The notes below the pieces were generated by a model. The model searched no databases and was not told where the DNA came from. It saw nothing but the letters and a program-made list of their open reading frames with translations. A DNA stretch of 64,000 bases from Antarcticimicrobium sediminis. GTDB lineage: Bacteria > Pseudomonadota > Alphaproteobacteria > Rhodobacterales > Rhodobacteraceae. The DNA is taken from NCBI RefSeq assembly GCF_004348975.1, contig NZ_SMFP01000018.1, positions 1 to 64,000 on the forward strand, read 5' to 3'. Shown one piece after another: positions 33,420 to 42,074 of the stretch (the stretch's first letter is position 1; each line of letters opens with the position of its first letter). The translations under genes and the position numbers were made by a program.

Positions 33420-33745
33420 TTATTTGGCAAACAGCTTCATATTATTCTTGCCCGGATCGGCCAAAAGCGTGCCGAACTGAAGCCCGGACAGCCGTGGGCC
33501 GAACCCTACGCGAGCCTGATATTCCTTCAGCCGTTCGAAAATGGTAGCAGGGCTGCCGCACATGAATCTGCCCAGTTTGTTCGGCTCCTTTGCGGGCGTG
33601 AACCGTCGGTGACCACCTTCTTCGCCTGCATAGCCAGTATCATCGAGTCCAGCGAGGTATAGCCAAGCGGGAGCCACATCTCCGGCGGCATGCTTGGGGA
33701 CCAGTTCATGAAGGCCTCGTCGTGCGGCTTGGATTCGCGCATCAC
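33420..33745 (-). pseudogene. LLM-class flavin oxidoreductase C-terminal fragment, frameshifted
   Basis: Two frames together give the end of a luciferase-like (LLM) flavin monooxygenase: FMNWSPSMPPEMWLPLGYTSLDSMILAMQAKKVV in one frame, then EPNKLGRFMCGSPATIFERLKEYQARVGFGPRLSGLQFGTLLADPGKNNMKLFAK in the next. The GSPATI segment and FGTL are typical of the family's C-terminus. A frameshift lies near 33600 and the first two-thirds are missing. It lies between the TAXI protein and hydrolase genes, so it was once part of this pathway. Confidence 0.7.
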
Positions 33746-33781
33746 GACTTCCGTAGGGCCTCAAGTGAAGAAAGAAGTAGT

Positions 33782-34567
33782 TCATGGCAAAATATCGTTT
33801 TGGAACCGGAGGTAGGCGTCGAGAAAATCTTGGGGTTGTTCGGTAGCTGGCAGGTGGCCGCAATCGGGAATCGTGTGTAGCCGTGAATCGGGCAACCCAT
33901 CATTAAGCGTTTCGCAATAGGCCGGCGGTTGAACCTTATCCTCGGCCCCGCTGACGATGAGGGTGGGAACCTGGATGCGTGACAGCCATTTCTGTAGAGT
34001 CGGGCTATGCATGCGCGAGTTCCTTCCAAGCCGAGCGGTCGCGATGCGGTTGCGCGCCTTGCGCTCCATATCCTCGTCCGACAACTTCTGCGCGAGCAGC
34101 CGATCCACGATGGTCTGATCATGGAAGAGCTTGGCAATATACACTCTGTCAGACCATAGAAAACTGTTAGGCCGGGCCACGCCTGGCGTTTTAACGCCCG
34201 CAGGCGAGAGCAGGGTCAGGCTGTGAATGAGGCTTTGGTCTCGCAGCGCCATTTCCAGTGCGATCCAGCCCCCGATGGAACTGGCAACGATCCGCACTTC
34301 ATCGATGTTCCAATGGGCAAGCAACTCGAGATAGAAATACGCCAAGTCATCGATGTGATCGAGCCATTCGGGCTTTTCGCCCAAGCCGAAGCCGGGATGT
34401 TCCGGGGCATAGACTGTGTGGCTTTTCGCAAGCGTCTCAAGAACAGGGTACCAGACACCGCCCCCATTGCCCCCGTGCAGATAAAGCAGGGCAGGACCGT
34501 CGCCGCCTTTCAGCAACTGAAACTCAGTACCCGCAAAGGTTTCCAAGGTGTGTGCTGGACTGTGCAT
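33782..34567 (-). CDS. alpha/beta hydrolase
   Basis: About 261 residues with an alpha/beta-hydrolase fold. Oxyanion segment LLYLHGGNGGG, nucleophile elbow ASSIGGW with Ser, acid in VSGAEDKV and the catalytic His in DCGHLPATEQP are all in order. The ATG at 34567 has GGGAGGA just upstream and is preferred to the start at 34618. Such enzymes cleave esters or C-C bonds. Beside a Baeyer-Villiger enzyme and an LLM oxidoreductase remnant, an esterase acting on the oxygenation product is likely. No signal peptide, so cytoplasmic. Confidence 0.85.
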   Translation of the reverse strand: MHSPAHTLETFAGTEFQLLKGGDGPALLYLHGGNGGGVWYPVLETLAKSHTVYAPEHPGFGLGEKPEWLDHIDDLAYFYLELLAHWNIDEVRIVASSIGGWIALEMALRDQSLIHSLTLLSPAGVKTPGVARPNSFLWSDRVYIAKLFHDQTIVDRLLAQKLSDEDMERKARNRIATARLGRNSRMHSPTLQKWLSRIQVPTLIVSGAEDKVQPPAYCETLNDGLPDSRLHTIPDCGHLPATEQPQDFLDAYLRFQNDILP

Positions 34568-34859
34568 TGTTCCTCCCACATTGCATCCAAGGCTGGGTAA
34601 TCGCCGCCATGACAGCATACTTACTTTATTTCAGAAAATTACAAGGCGCACTTATAATTTTGTCAAAATATCATGCGAGCTGCATACCGTCCGCCGCGGA
34701 ATCTAGGAGTTGTAGCGCTGACCGATGGAGGCAGCGATCAACGACATTGCTGCGACCCTCAGAAAAAGCCATCTAGGGGCAATGTCAGGTTATTGACGCG
34801 ACCCAGCTGCATGTTTAGCGATCGGACGTGGTCAGCCAAGTTTCACAATCTCGCCTGAG
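34568..34859. other. no gene seen; junction with IS debris
   Basis: About 290 bases between the hydrolase start and the IS6 fragment. It is AT-rich near 34615-34680, which may hold the hydrolase promoter. No gene or RNA is supported. Confidence 0.35.
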
Positions 34860-35099
34860 GGCTTCCGCTTCCCCCGTTTCGTCATCTCTTATGCCATCCG
34901 GGCATTTCATCGTTTTGCATTGAGCCTGCGCGATGTCGAGGATCTGCTTGCGGAGCGAGACGTAATCGTCTCCTACGAAAGCATCCGCGTTTGGTGCCAA
35001 CGGTTCGGAACGCGGGTCGCCGCCAGCATCCGTCGCGACCGCCCGGCCTCCGCCGAAAAACGGCGCCTCGACGAGGTCGTAATCTCAATCCGAGGCAGT
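34860..35099 (+). pseudogene. IS6-family transposase N-terminal fragment
   Basis: An uninterrupted frame reads GFRFPRFVISYAIRAFHRFALSLRDVEDLLAERDVIVSYESIRVW, then IRRDRPASAEKRRLDEVV. This is clearly the N-terminal part of an IS6 transposase of the same subgroup as the intact copy at 57413, up to the first catalytic Asp (LDEVV). The remainder and the ends are gone. Confidence 0.85.
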
Positions 35100-35663
35100 C
35101 CTCTCAGCTATCAAGAAGACTGGTATACCCAAGGGTGTTTTTGTCTCGTACAGGGTGGCAAGCGCGATCGACACATCCTTGGTCGAAGAAAACAACCTGA
35201 CAATGCCATGGCGCGATACCCTTGGCGGTTGCTGCCGTCAGTTGGGTGGATTTGAGTTCACCCGGAGATTAAGCCACCTTCGCAACACGACCATTGGCAA
35301 TGCCGTGCGCGTCTGTCCCGCCCGCTGGGGAATCGGGCGCCGTGCCCCGATGTTGGACCCATGCAGTTTTAACCCCTTGGACACCGATTCTCAATATCGG
35401 CCCCCTGCCCCGGCCGGAATCGTACCACTGGCCACGCCCGGTCGATCTCCATCTTGCCCCTTGATGCGAGGTATAATTCTTTATTTATTTTCAGTATGTT
35501 ACGTTCTCCCTTGTGGTGGTGTCGGCATCTTTCCACAAAATGTGGCATGGTCTGCACCAGCCGCCCCCGAAAAGTGAGTATTGCCAAACCGCCATCTTCT
35601 TGCTTAAAGAAACGGTAAAGAGTGCGCCGACGGAAAACAGCGTTACCACGTGAGGGCAGAAAT
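35100..35663 (+). promoter_or_regulatory. repA upstream region with palindrome
   Basis: About 560 bases between IS debris and repA. A CCACA-AAA-TGTGG palindrome at 35533-35545 lies 120 bases before the likely repA start. RepA/RepB autorepression operators or a parS-like partition site are expected in such regions, so this palindrome is the best candidate. Nothing else is identifiable. Confidence 0.4.
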
Positions 35664-36839
35664 TTGGCAGATGCGATCCATATCAATCGCCGCGTGCGGG
35701 AGAATGCCGTCAACCTGAGCGCGGCTTTACAAAGCCACATGCTCAAGATTTTTGCGCCCGATGCACGCAAGGAATTGCGCCGTTTCAGTGCGGGCGAAGC
35801 GGCCGAACTGCTTGGTATTTCCACCGGGTTTCTGCGCAAGCTGCATTTTGACAACCGCATTCCCGATGTTCACACCACACCGGGCGGGCGTCGACATTAC
35901 AGCGCCGCTGATCTGATGGAAATCCGCCGCGCGCTGGAAGGAACGGCAAAGACCGAAGGCGCCTATCTCAAGGGGCGCCGCCCCGGCGACAAGGTGCAGG
36001 TGCTGTCCTTTCTCAACTTCAAAGGCGGGTCGGGCAAGACCACCAGTTCGATCCACACCGCGCAGCGTCTGGCGCTCAAGGGCTATCGCGTGTTGTGCGT
36101 GGATATCGACCCGCAAGCGTCTCTAACCACCCTGTTTGGCTATCAACCCGAGTATGATTTCCTTGAGTCGGGCACGATCTATGACGCGATCCGCTATGAT
36201 AACCCCCTGCCCTTTTCCTCGGTGATCCAAAAAACGTTTTTCACCAATATCGACCTCGCCCCCGGCGGCCTGCTGCTGCAGGAATTCGAACACGAAACCC
36301 CACGGGCGTTGATCGATAACGTGCAGCCGCCGTTTTTCTCGCGCATGGCCGCCACGTTGCAGGAGGTCGAGGACAATTACGACGTCATCATCTTCGATTG
36401 TCCGCCGCAACTTGGCTACCTGACGATGTCGGCGCTTTGCGCATCGACCGGGGTGCTGATCACCGTCGTGCCCAACATGCTTGATATCGCGTCGATGTCG
36501 CAATTCCTGTTGATGAGCGCGGATCTGCTTGACGTGGTGTCCAACGCCGGCGCCAGCATGGAGTTTGATTTCCTCCGTTTCCTCATCAACCGGTATGAGC
36601 CAAACGACGGCCCGCAACAGCAGGTGGTCGCATTCCTGCGCCAATTGTTTGGCGACGAGGTGATGGTGGCCCCGGTTCTGAAATCCACCGCGATTTCCGA
36701 TGCCGGTCTGACCCACCAGACGGTTTATGAGGTAGAACGCGGCCAGTTTCACCGCAACACCTATGACCGCGCGGTGGATTCACTGAATCTTGTCAATGAC
36801 GAGATCGAGTCACTGTTGCAAAAAGCATGGGGGCGCTGA
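35664..36839 (+). CDS. repA: RepA plasmid partition ATPase (ParA family) of repABC
   Basis: Plasmid-type ParA of a repABC unit, about 391 residues. A winged helix-turn-helix region (RRFSAGEAAELLGISTGFLRKLHFDNRIPDV, GGRRHYSAADLMEIRRAL) precedes the ATPase domain with the deviant Walker A FKGGSGKTTSS, DIDPQASLT and the Walker B-like FDCPPQLGYLT. It powers segregation together with RepB and represses the operon. The start is uncertain: a TTG at 35664 with GAGGGCAG upstream gives the usual RepA length, while a GTG at 35622 and an ATG at 35739 are also in frame. Its stop overlaps the repB ATG by one base. Confidence 0.9.
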   Translation: MADAIHINRRVRENAVNLSAALQSHMLKIFAPDARKELRRFSAGEAAELLGISTGFLRKLHFDNRIPDVHTTPGGRRHYSAADLMEIRRALEGTAKTEGAYLKGRRPGDKVQVLSFLNFKGGSGKTTSSIHTAQRLALKGYRVLCVDIDPQASLTTLFGYQPEYDFLESGTIYDAIRYDNPLPFSSVIQKTFFTNIDLAPGGLLLQEFEHETPRALIDNVQPPFFSRMAATLQEVEDNYDVIIFDCPPQLGYLTMSALCASTGVLITVVPNMLDIASMSQFLLMSADLLDVVSNAGASMEFDFLRFLINRYEPNDGPQQQVVAFLRQLFGDEVMVAPVLKSTAISDAGLTHQTVYEVERGQFHRNTYDRAVDSLNLVNDEIESLLQKAWGR

Positions 36840-37807
36840 TGGCACGCAAGGGAATTCTTTCAAACGATACCGCGCCCGGAAAACCGCGCCCGGAAGTCGC
36901 GGAGCGGGCCCCGATGATGCCGCGCGGCGCGGTCGGGGCTTTGCAATCCTCGCTGTCAAAGCTGCAGGAAAACGCGGTGCAAGAGATCGATGTCGCGCTG
37001 ATCGACGATGCCGGTTTCGAGGATCGTCTGGGGCAGGATTCGCAGGCCTTTACCCAGCTCAAGGACAGTCTGGCCACCTATGGCCAGCAGGTTCCCGTTC
37101 TGTTGCGCCCGCACAGCAGCAAACCCGGTCGCTTTGAGATCGTCTATGGCCGCCGACGGATGAAAGCCCTGCGAGAGCTGGGCCTGCCGGTCAAGGCGAT
37201 GGTGCGACAGTTGGACGATCATGCGCTTGTCATGGCGCAGGGTCAGGAAAACACCTCGCGCCAGGATCTGTCCTTTATCGAAAAGGCCAGCTTTGCCGCG
37301 CAATTGCAGGAGGCCGACTATGACCGGCCGACAATAGCCGCAGCGCTGTCGATCGACCTGCCGATGCTCAGTCGGATGCTGACCGTCGGCACCGCCTTTG
37401 ACCTGCCCTTTTTGCGCCAGATCGGCTCGGCCCCTGGGATCGGGCGCGATCGCTGGCTGTCCCTGGCCAAGCTGTTTCAAGACCCGGCAGCAAAGTCGCG
37501 CGCCGCCGCATTCATGAACGGACCGGATTTCGCCGCGCTCAATTCTGACGCCCGATTTGAAGCCGTGTTCGAGCGCGCCGCGCGCAAACCGGACACCAAG
37601 GCCAAGCCCCCTGCCCCGGCGAAACCGCGCACCCTGCGCAGCCCCGATGGCAAGGCGCTGGCCGATATTCGCGCCACCTCACGCGGGGTCACGCTGAGCA
37701 TTCCGGCCCGCACCGCGGATGGCTTTGACCTTTGGCTGAACGACAACGCCGAGGCCGTAATCAACGACCTTCACGCGCGTTGGAAGACCGAGCGCACGGA
37801 AGACTGA
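36839..37807 (+). CDS. repB: RepB plasmid partition protein (ParB family)
   Basis: ParB-type centromere-binding protein, 322 residues. ParB N-domain signs: LLRPHSSKPGRFEIVYGRRRMKALRELGLPVKAMVRQL and QGQENTSRQDLSFIEKASFAAQL, followed by the helix-turn-helix region (RPTIAAALSIDLPMLSRMLTV). It binds parS sites and stimulates RepA. The ATG at 36839 overlaps the repA stop (TGATG), so translation is coupled. The frame is open to an ATG at 36827 inside repA, which is less likely. The repB-repC gap carries the antisense RNA. Confidence 0.92.
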   Translation: MARKGILSNDTAPGKPRPEVAERAPMMPRGAVGALQSSLSKLQENAVQEIDVALIDDAGFEDRLGQDSQAFTQLKDSLATYGQQVPVLLRPHSSKPGRFEIVYGRRRMKALRELGLPVKAMVRQLDDHALVMAQGQENTSRQDLSFIEKASFAAQLQEADYDRPTIAAALSIDLPMLSRMLTVGTAFDLPFLRQIGSAPGIGRDRWLSLAKLFQDPAAKSRAAAFMNGPDFAALNSDARFEAVFERAARKPDTKAKPPAPAKPRTLRSPDGKALADIRATSRGVTLSIPARTADGFDLWLNDNAEAVINDLHARWKTERTED

Positions 37808-37849
37808 GCGCAAACAAAGAAACCAAGGAGGCACGACAGCTGGACCACA

Positions 37850-37936
37850 AATAGAAAAGCCCCCCAGGAATAGTCCCAGAAGGCCTTTCTCATTCTTCGC
37901 ACCTTTGAGATATCGTCCCTTCCCTGACTCTGTCAA
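37850..37936 (-). ncRNA. repABC antisense RNA (ctRNA, incompatibility determinant)
   Basis: On the minus strand a TTGACA -35 (37931-37936), a 17-base spacer and an ATATCT -10 (37908-37913) are followed by a short transcribed stretch and a strong terminator. GAAAGGCC (37882-37889) pairs with GGCTTTTC (37854-37861), with further inner pairs and a T-rich end. The RNA would start near 37901 and be about 50 bases long, antisense to the repC leader. This is the position and layout known for the repABC incompatibility RNA, which limits RepC synthesis and copy number. The span includes the promoter. Confidence 0.8.
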
Positions 37937-37986
37937 CTCCACCGGCTCGCCGGGGGCCAAGATTTGTTGTCTTTCGTGAAAATTTC

Positions 37987-39162
37987 ATGCACCACGCGTC
38001 CCAAATCGAATTTGGGCGGCCGAAATCGGCTGTCCTGCCGGATCGAAACCCGGCCGCCACGTCCCCGACAAAATGGGATCTGCTCAAGGCCCTGACCGAA
38101 GCTGCGGATGATTTCGACCTCAGCCATCGCACGTTGAACGTGCTGCGGGCCCTGATGACCTTTCTGCCCGGCAACGAGATCCCACAAGATCCCTGCGCCG
38201 CGACAGTATTTCCCGCCAATCGCACCCTGTCCGCCCGGCTAAACGGGATGCCGGAAAGCACCCTGCGCCGGCATCTGTCCCGGCTTGTCGCACTTGGCAT
38301 TGTCAACCGACACGACAGCCCCAATCGCAAACGCTATGCCCGCAAGATGGGGCAGGGGATCGCGCTGGCCTTTGGCTTTGATCTGTCGCCACTGGCAGAA
38401 CACGCAACCCATGTTCTGGCTGCCGCGCGGCACGCGGCAGCACGTCGCCAGCGCCTGCAATTGTTGCGTGACACGGTCGCGCGGCTGCGTCAGGACCTGC
38501 TTGAACACGCCGGAGACCGCGCCCCGCAGCCGCTTCTCGATGAAGTACGACTGGTCCTGCGGCGCAAACCGGACGAGGCAATTCTGACCCAGCTGCAAGA
38601 CGCTTTGACCACTGAACTGCAACAGCACAAACCTATGGACACCCCAAAAGCCCCGCCTTTTGCCTCAATCCAATTGGGCGCCCCTGACAGTCAAAATGAG
38701 CGGCACATACAGGATTCAGATAAACTTGATTCTGACTCTGAAAGACCCATGCCACAGCCCCTCACAAATCCTTCACCCGAGGTCTCCACAAACATCGGTC
38801 ACAAGGCTGAGAGATCAAAAGACCCAACCCTCCCCGAGGTTCTCAACGCCTGTTCTGAATTGAGATCCTTCTTTCCCAATCCAATCCAAAGCTGGCCGGC
38901 CTTGCTTGAAACAGTCGATTGTCTGGTACCTATGCTGAACATCGACCGGCCCGTAATGCAGGATGCAATGCGAAAAATGGGGGCAAGGCAGGCTGCGCTT
39001 GCCGTGATCTGCATTCTGGAGCGAAGCGCCAGCATTCACCGCCCCGGTGCCTATCTGCGGCGCTTGTCACAAAAAGCTGATGCAGGTAAATTTTCGGTTC
39101 TGCCCATGCTGAATGCGCTCCTACGCCGTGAACCCTCGGAAAATTGTCAGCTGGCAACCTGA
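37987..39162 (+). CDS. repC: RepC replication initiator of repABC
   Basis: Replication initiator of about 391 residues, the usual RepC length. The N-terminal winged-helix domain shows KWDLLKALTEAADDFDLSHRTLNVLRALMTFLP, VFPANRTLSARLNGMPESTLRRHLSRLVALGIVNRHDSPNRKRYARK. The family's origin of replication lies within repC itself. Its translation is controlled by the antisense RNA in the 179-base repB-repC gap. An intact repA-repB-ctRNA-repC order shows this window is, or was, an autonomous low-copy replicon. Confidence 0.93.
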   Translation: MHHASQIEFGRPKSAVLPDRNPAATSPTKWDLLKALTEAADDFDLSHRTLNVLRALMTFLPGNEIPQDPCAATVFPANRTLSARLNGMPESTLRRHLSRLVALGIVNRHDSPNRKRYARKMGQGIALAFGFDLSPLAEHATHVLAAARHAAARRQRLQLLRDTVARLRQDLLEHAGDRAPQPLLDEVRLVLRRKPDEAILTQLQDALTTELQQHKPMDTPKAPPFASIQLGAPDSQNERHIQDSDKLDSDSERPMPQPLTNPSPEVSTNIGHKAERSKDPTLPEVLNACSELRSFFPNPIQSWPALLETVDCLVPMLNIDRPVMQDAMRKMGARQAALAVICILERSASIHRPGAYLRRLSQKADAGKFSVLPMLNALLRREPSENCQLAT

Positions 39163-39318
39163 AAAAACATTGAATAACAAATAGCTAAGGTTATGGGATA
39201 GGTGACAATCTACTTTTGAACTGGATTTGTGAAACCCAGCGGGTTTCCGTCGGCGCAATAGCCCTGCAACTTACCTTAAAACAGACCGCAACAAGATCCC
39301 AAGAAAGCCTGCCGCCCC

Positions 39319-40365
39319 TCACTCCAACAAATCTGTCGCGGGGTTTTCGGCAATATCAACGTCATCATAATAACGTTGCGCTTGCGCCATGGAACGATGC
39401 AGCGAGAGGCGCATGGCTGCTTGTACCGGTGCGCCATCCAGCGCCGCCTGGGTCAGAAAGCCGGAGCGCAGACCATGCGGGCTGGCCATGTCCACAGGCA
39501 ACCCGGCGCGCTTCAACCGGTGCTTGACGATCTGATAGATACCATCGGATGACAACGGGCGGGGCAGGGGACGGCCTGATTTACTGATTGGTCGAAACAG
39601 TGGTCCTTCCCTGATCTCCGCCGCCACGATCCATCGCGCCACGGCTTTGGCGGCGCGCCCCTTGAGCACCAAACGCGGCGTTGCCTCCCGGCCCGTGCTC
39701 TTGGTTTGCAGCAGGTGGATCCAGATCAGCCCCTTGGCCTCGAACTCCTCCAGCGACAGGTCCTCGCGCCGCAGGTTCGAGAGCTCCGAGCGACGCCGTC
39801 CGCCGCTGGCCCAGCCCAGCTTCAAGATGGCTCGGTCGCGCAGGCCCCGCAAGTCACCGCCGCAGGCCTCTAGCATCTGTTCCAGCACCTCGCGGGTAAT
39901 CGGTTTGGCCGACTTCGGGGCGCGGGGGCGGGCGGCGGCGCGCCGCGCCTTGGAGCGTGCCTGTCGCAGCATCGGCGCCTCGAACGGCGAGGGCAGGTTC
40001 TTCATCCGGTGAAACGCCTGCCATGAGGCGATGCGGCGGTCCAGCGTCGCCGGGGCCGGGCAGGCGAGGCTCTTGCGCAACCCGGCCGCGATCAGCGCCT
40101 CACCGGCGATGCGGGCGCTGTCAGCCGGCGCCGCCGTGCCGAGGTCGCGGGCATGGTCGAGGATGAACCGCAACGCCACCTCCTCGCGCTCGGGCCAGAT
40201 AGGCCCGGAGCCGAACGCCACCTCGCGCCAGAGCGTGATGTAGAGCAAGTCGCGCTCATAGGCGCGCAGCGTGTTCTGCGGCGTGCCACGGACATAGAGA
40301 TCGGTGAGCGCCGCCTGATCGGTCTCGCTTAGCTGGGTGCGGATCGGGAAGGGCAGGGGGGTCAT
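39319..40365 (-). CDS. tyrosine recombinase/integrase
   Basis: Tyrosine recombinase of 348 residues with a SAM-like N-terminal domain and a full catalytic domain. Catalytic positions seen: Arg in GWASGGRRRSELSNL, Lys in LLQTKSTG, H-x-x-R in SPHGLRSGF, a His in LSLHRSMAQAQRYYDD and the nucleophile Tyr in the same segment. Located 160 bases after repC and convergent with it, it is more likely a plasmid multimer-resolution or cargo-capture recombinase than a phage integrase. Its ATG overlaps the stop of a 69-residue frame by four bases. Confidence 0.9.
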   Translation of the reverse strand: MTPLPFPIRTQLSETDQAALTDLYVRGTPQNTLRAYERDLLYITLWREVAFGSGPIWPEREEVALRFILDHARDLGTAAPADSARIAGEALIAAGLRKSLACPAPATLDRRIASWQAFHRMKNLPSPFEAPMLRQARSKARRAAARPRAPKSAKPITREVLEQMLEACGGDLRGLRDRAILKLGWASGGRRRSELSNLRREDLSLEEFEAKGLIWIHLLQTKSTGREATPRLVLKGRAAKAVARWIVAAEIREGPLFRPISKSGRPLPRPLSSDGIYQIVKHRLKRAGLPVDMASPHGLRSGFLTQAALDGAPVQAAMRLSLHRSMAQAQRYYDDVDIAENPATDLLE

Positions 40366-40571
40366 GCGGCACCTCCGCGCGGGCGGTCCCGAAGCGAGAC
40401 GGTGACGCTCTGCATCCGGATACGGAAACCGGGGCCGCCAGGATGAAAGACCTGGCGGCCAGCACGGTGAGAGATGCCGTGTTCGCGGAGGGACTGGCGC
40501 AGGAGGCGCATCTGAGCGTGCTGTAACATGGGCTGAGATTGCGCGGTTTTCCGGGGTTTCTCAAGAGACAT
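40362..40571 (-). CDS. small basic protein coupled to the recombinase
   Basis: A 69-residue basic frame (HAQMRLLRQSLREHGISHRAGRQVFHPGGPGFRIRMQSVTVSLRDRP). Its TGA overlaps the recombinase ATG (ATGA at 40362-40365). Size, charge and coupling would suit a recombination directionality or accessory factor, but I do not recognise a family. Expression support is only the overlap and good coding character. Confidence 0.45.
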   Translation of the reverse strand: MSLEKPRKTAQSQPMLQHAQMRLLRQSLREHGISHRAGRQVFHPGGPGFRIRMQSVTVSLRDRPRGGAA

Positions 40572-40706
40572 GATAAGGAGTACTTATCGTGTGTAATGAG
40601 GTGAGTTCGACACAGCCGCCAGTGCTGATCGTAAGGTTTATATTTTGCACATCATGCGTCTAATGTGTCATTATACGTGGATCATATTGAGGAACCGGAG
40701 ATCGAC

Positions 40707-40970
40707 ATGTGGGGCCATTTTGAACGTCACGTGCCAGCCGACAACATGGCACGGTTCTATCACCTGGAAATCCAGCCGACCCTGTTCGGGGACTGGAGCC
40801 TGCGCCGCAGTTGGGGGCGGATCGGAACCCGTGGCCGCGACCGGTACGAGGTCTTTGCCACCGCCGCGGAAGCGCTGGCCGCGGCCCGGCGTCTGGAGGT
40901 CCTGAAATGCCGACGGGGTTACGTGCGCCTGCCCGAGCAGTTGGACTTGCCGCTGGGGCAGGGGGCCTGA
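40707..40970 (+). CDS. WGR-domain protein
   Basis: About 87 residues consisting almost entirely of a WGR domain: FYHLEIQPTLFGDWSLRRSWGRIGTRGRDRYEVFATAAEALAAARRLEVLKCRRGY. The name-giving W-G-R triad is at WGRIG. WGR domains bind nucleic acid in PARPs and occur alone in alphaproteobacterial plasmid genes. The ATG at 40707 with GGAG eight bases upstream is preferred over the start at 40665. It is divergent from the coupled small protein and recombinase, so a role in recombination or plasmid upkeep is plausible but unproved. Confidence 0.8.
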   Translation: MWGHFERHVPADNMARFYHLEIQPTLFGDWSLRRSWGRIGTRGRDRYEVFATAAEALAAARRLEVLKCRRGYVRLPEQLDLPLGQGA

Positions 40971-41061
40971 GGGCTTTGTCAAGGGATCTATGTTCGGCCT
41001 CTCTAGACCCATCGCTTTCCGTCCGGTTGGTGCTCTTTGGGCACGGGGATCACGGACCCAT

Positions 41062-41967
41062 TCAGAGGCGCGTTTCGAATCGTGGTAGGCCGAGGAGAAG
41101 ATTCTGAAGCATCGGCGAGGTGTTGTCGCTGCGCCAGATCTGGGCGATATCATGTTCGGCCTGACGTTCCTCTACTTCTAGGAAGACGACATCGGAGAAC
41201 ACGCTGCTGCTCAAGGAAGAGGGCACGAGCGAGACGCCCATCCCTTGTTTCACTAACGCCACGACCGTGAACCAGTGCTGGATATGAAAGCTTGTATCCG
41301 GTTCGAGATTGGCTGTGCGCAGAAGGGCCGTGATCTTGTCGTGGTAATGGGCGGCGAAACTGCGCGAGAAGACCATCATGCGCTCGCCCGCGAGTTCGGA
41401 GATGCGGATGCGGCTCTTGGATGCGAGGCGGTGCCAGCGCGGGACGCAGGCGACGAGCCGCTCCGTTTCGAGCACCTTGTGGGAAATGCCATTGGGGAGG
41501 GGCACGGCATGGACGAAGCCGACGTCGATCTTGTGCTCGAGAAGGCTTTCGATCTGGCGGGTGGTGTTCATCTCGTGGAGGATCAGGTCAACGCGCGGGT
41601 GGCTGTTCTGGAAAGCCTTGAGCTTGGCGGGCAGGTCCCGGAACAGCATCGACGGCACGAAGCCGACGCTAAGCTCGCCCGCGGCCCCCTTCGCGGTTTC
41701 CGCCGCGATGGTCATTGCCGAATCCAGTTGGCCGAGGATGCGCGCGGCCTGGTCGGCAAAGATCGTGCCCGCCGGTGTCAGGCGCACGTATTTGCTCGTG
41801 CGTTCCATCAATTTGAAGCCGAGCCTTTCTTCGAGCTGTCGCAGGCTAGCGCTCAGTGGGGGTTGCGAGATGTTCAGCTTCTCTGCCGCGCGGCTAAAGT
41901 GAAGTTCTTCTGACAGAACGAGAAAATACTTGAGTTGGCGGAAAGTCACAGCCAAGGGCGCCTCCAT
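41062..41967 (-). CDS. LysR-family transcriptional regulator
   Basis: LysR regulator of 301 residues. N-terminal helix-turn-helix: TFRQLKYFLVLSEELHFSRAAEKLNISQPPLSASLRQLEERLGFKLMERTSKYVRLTPAG, like the BenM/CatM/CynR group. It is followed by the two-lobed effector domain (ELSVGFVPSMLFRDLPAKLKAFQNSHPRVDLILHEM). It is divergent from the acyl-CoA dehydrogenase operon, with a dyad in the gap, and probably activates that operon in response to its organic-acid substrate or a CoA intermediate. Confidence 0.92.
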   Translation of the reverse strand: MEAPLAVTFRQLKYFLVLSEELHFSRAAEKLNISQPPLSASLRQLEERLGFKLMERTSKYVRLTPAGTIFADQAARILGQLDSAMTIAAETAKGAAGELSVGFVPSMLFRDLPAKLKAFQNSHPRVDLILHEMNTTRQIESLLEHKIDVGFVHAVPLPNGISHKVLETERLVACVPRWHRLASKSRIRISELAGERMMVFSRSFAAHYHDKITALLRTANLEPDTSFHIQHWFTVVALVKQGMGVSLVPSSLSSSVFSDVVFLEVEERQAEHDIAQIWRSDNTSPMLQNLLLGLPRFETRL

Positions 41968-41977
41968 AATACGTAAA

Positions 41978-41999
41978 TTGGTATCAATATATACACCAA
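41978..41999. promoter_or_regulatory. LysR-type operator candidate
   Basis: TTGGT (41978-41982) and ACCAA (41995-41999) form an interrupted AT-rich dyad eleven bases upstream of the LysR gene and 76 bases before the dehydrogenase start. The T-N-A dyad form and position suit a LysR recognition site. Confidence 0.55.
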
Positions 42000-42074
42000 C
42001 GGTATTGGAATTTGTATTGCTGATTCTGGCTTAATGCTCGGCAAGCCGTCAATTGCATGACTGGGAGGGACCAC

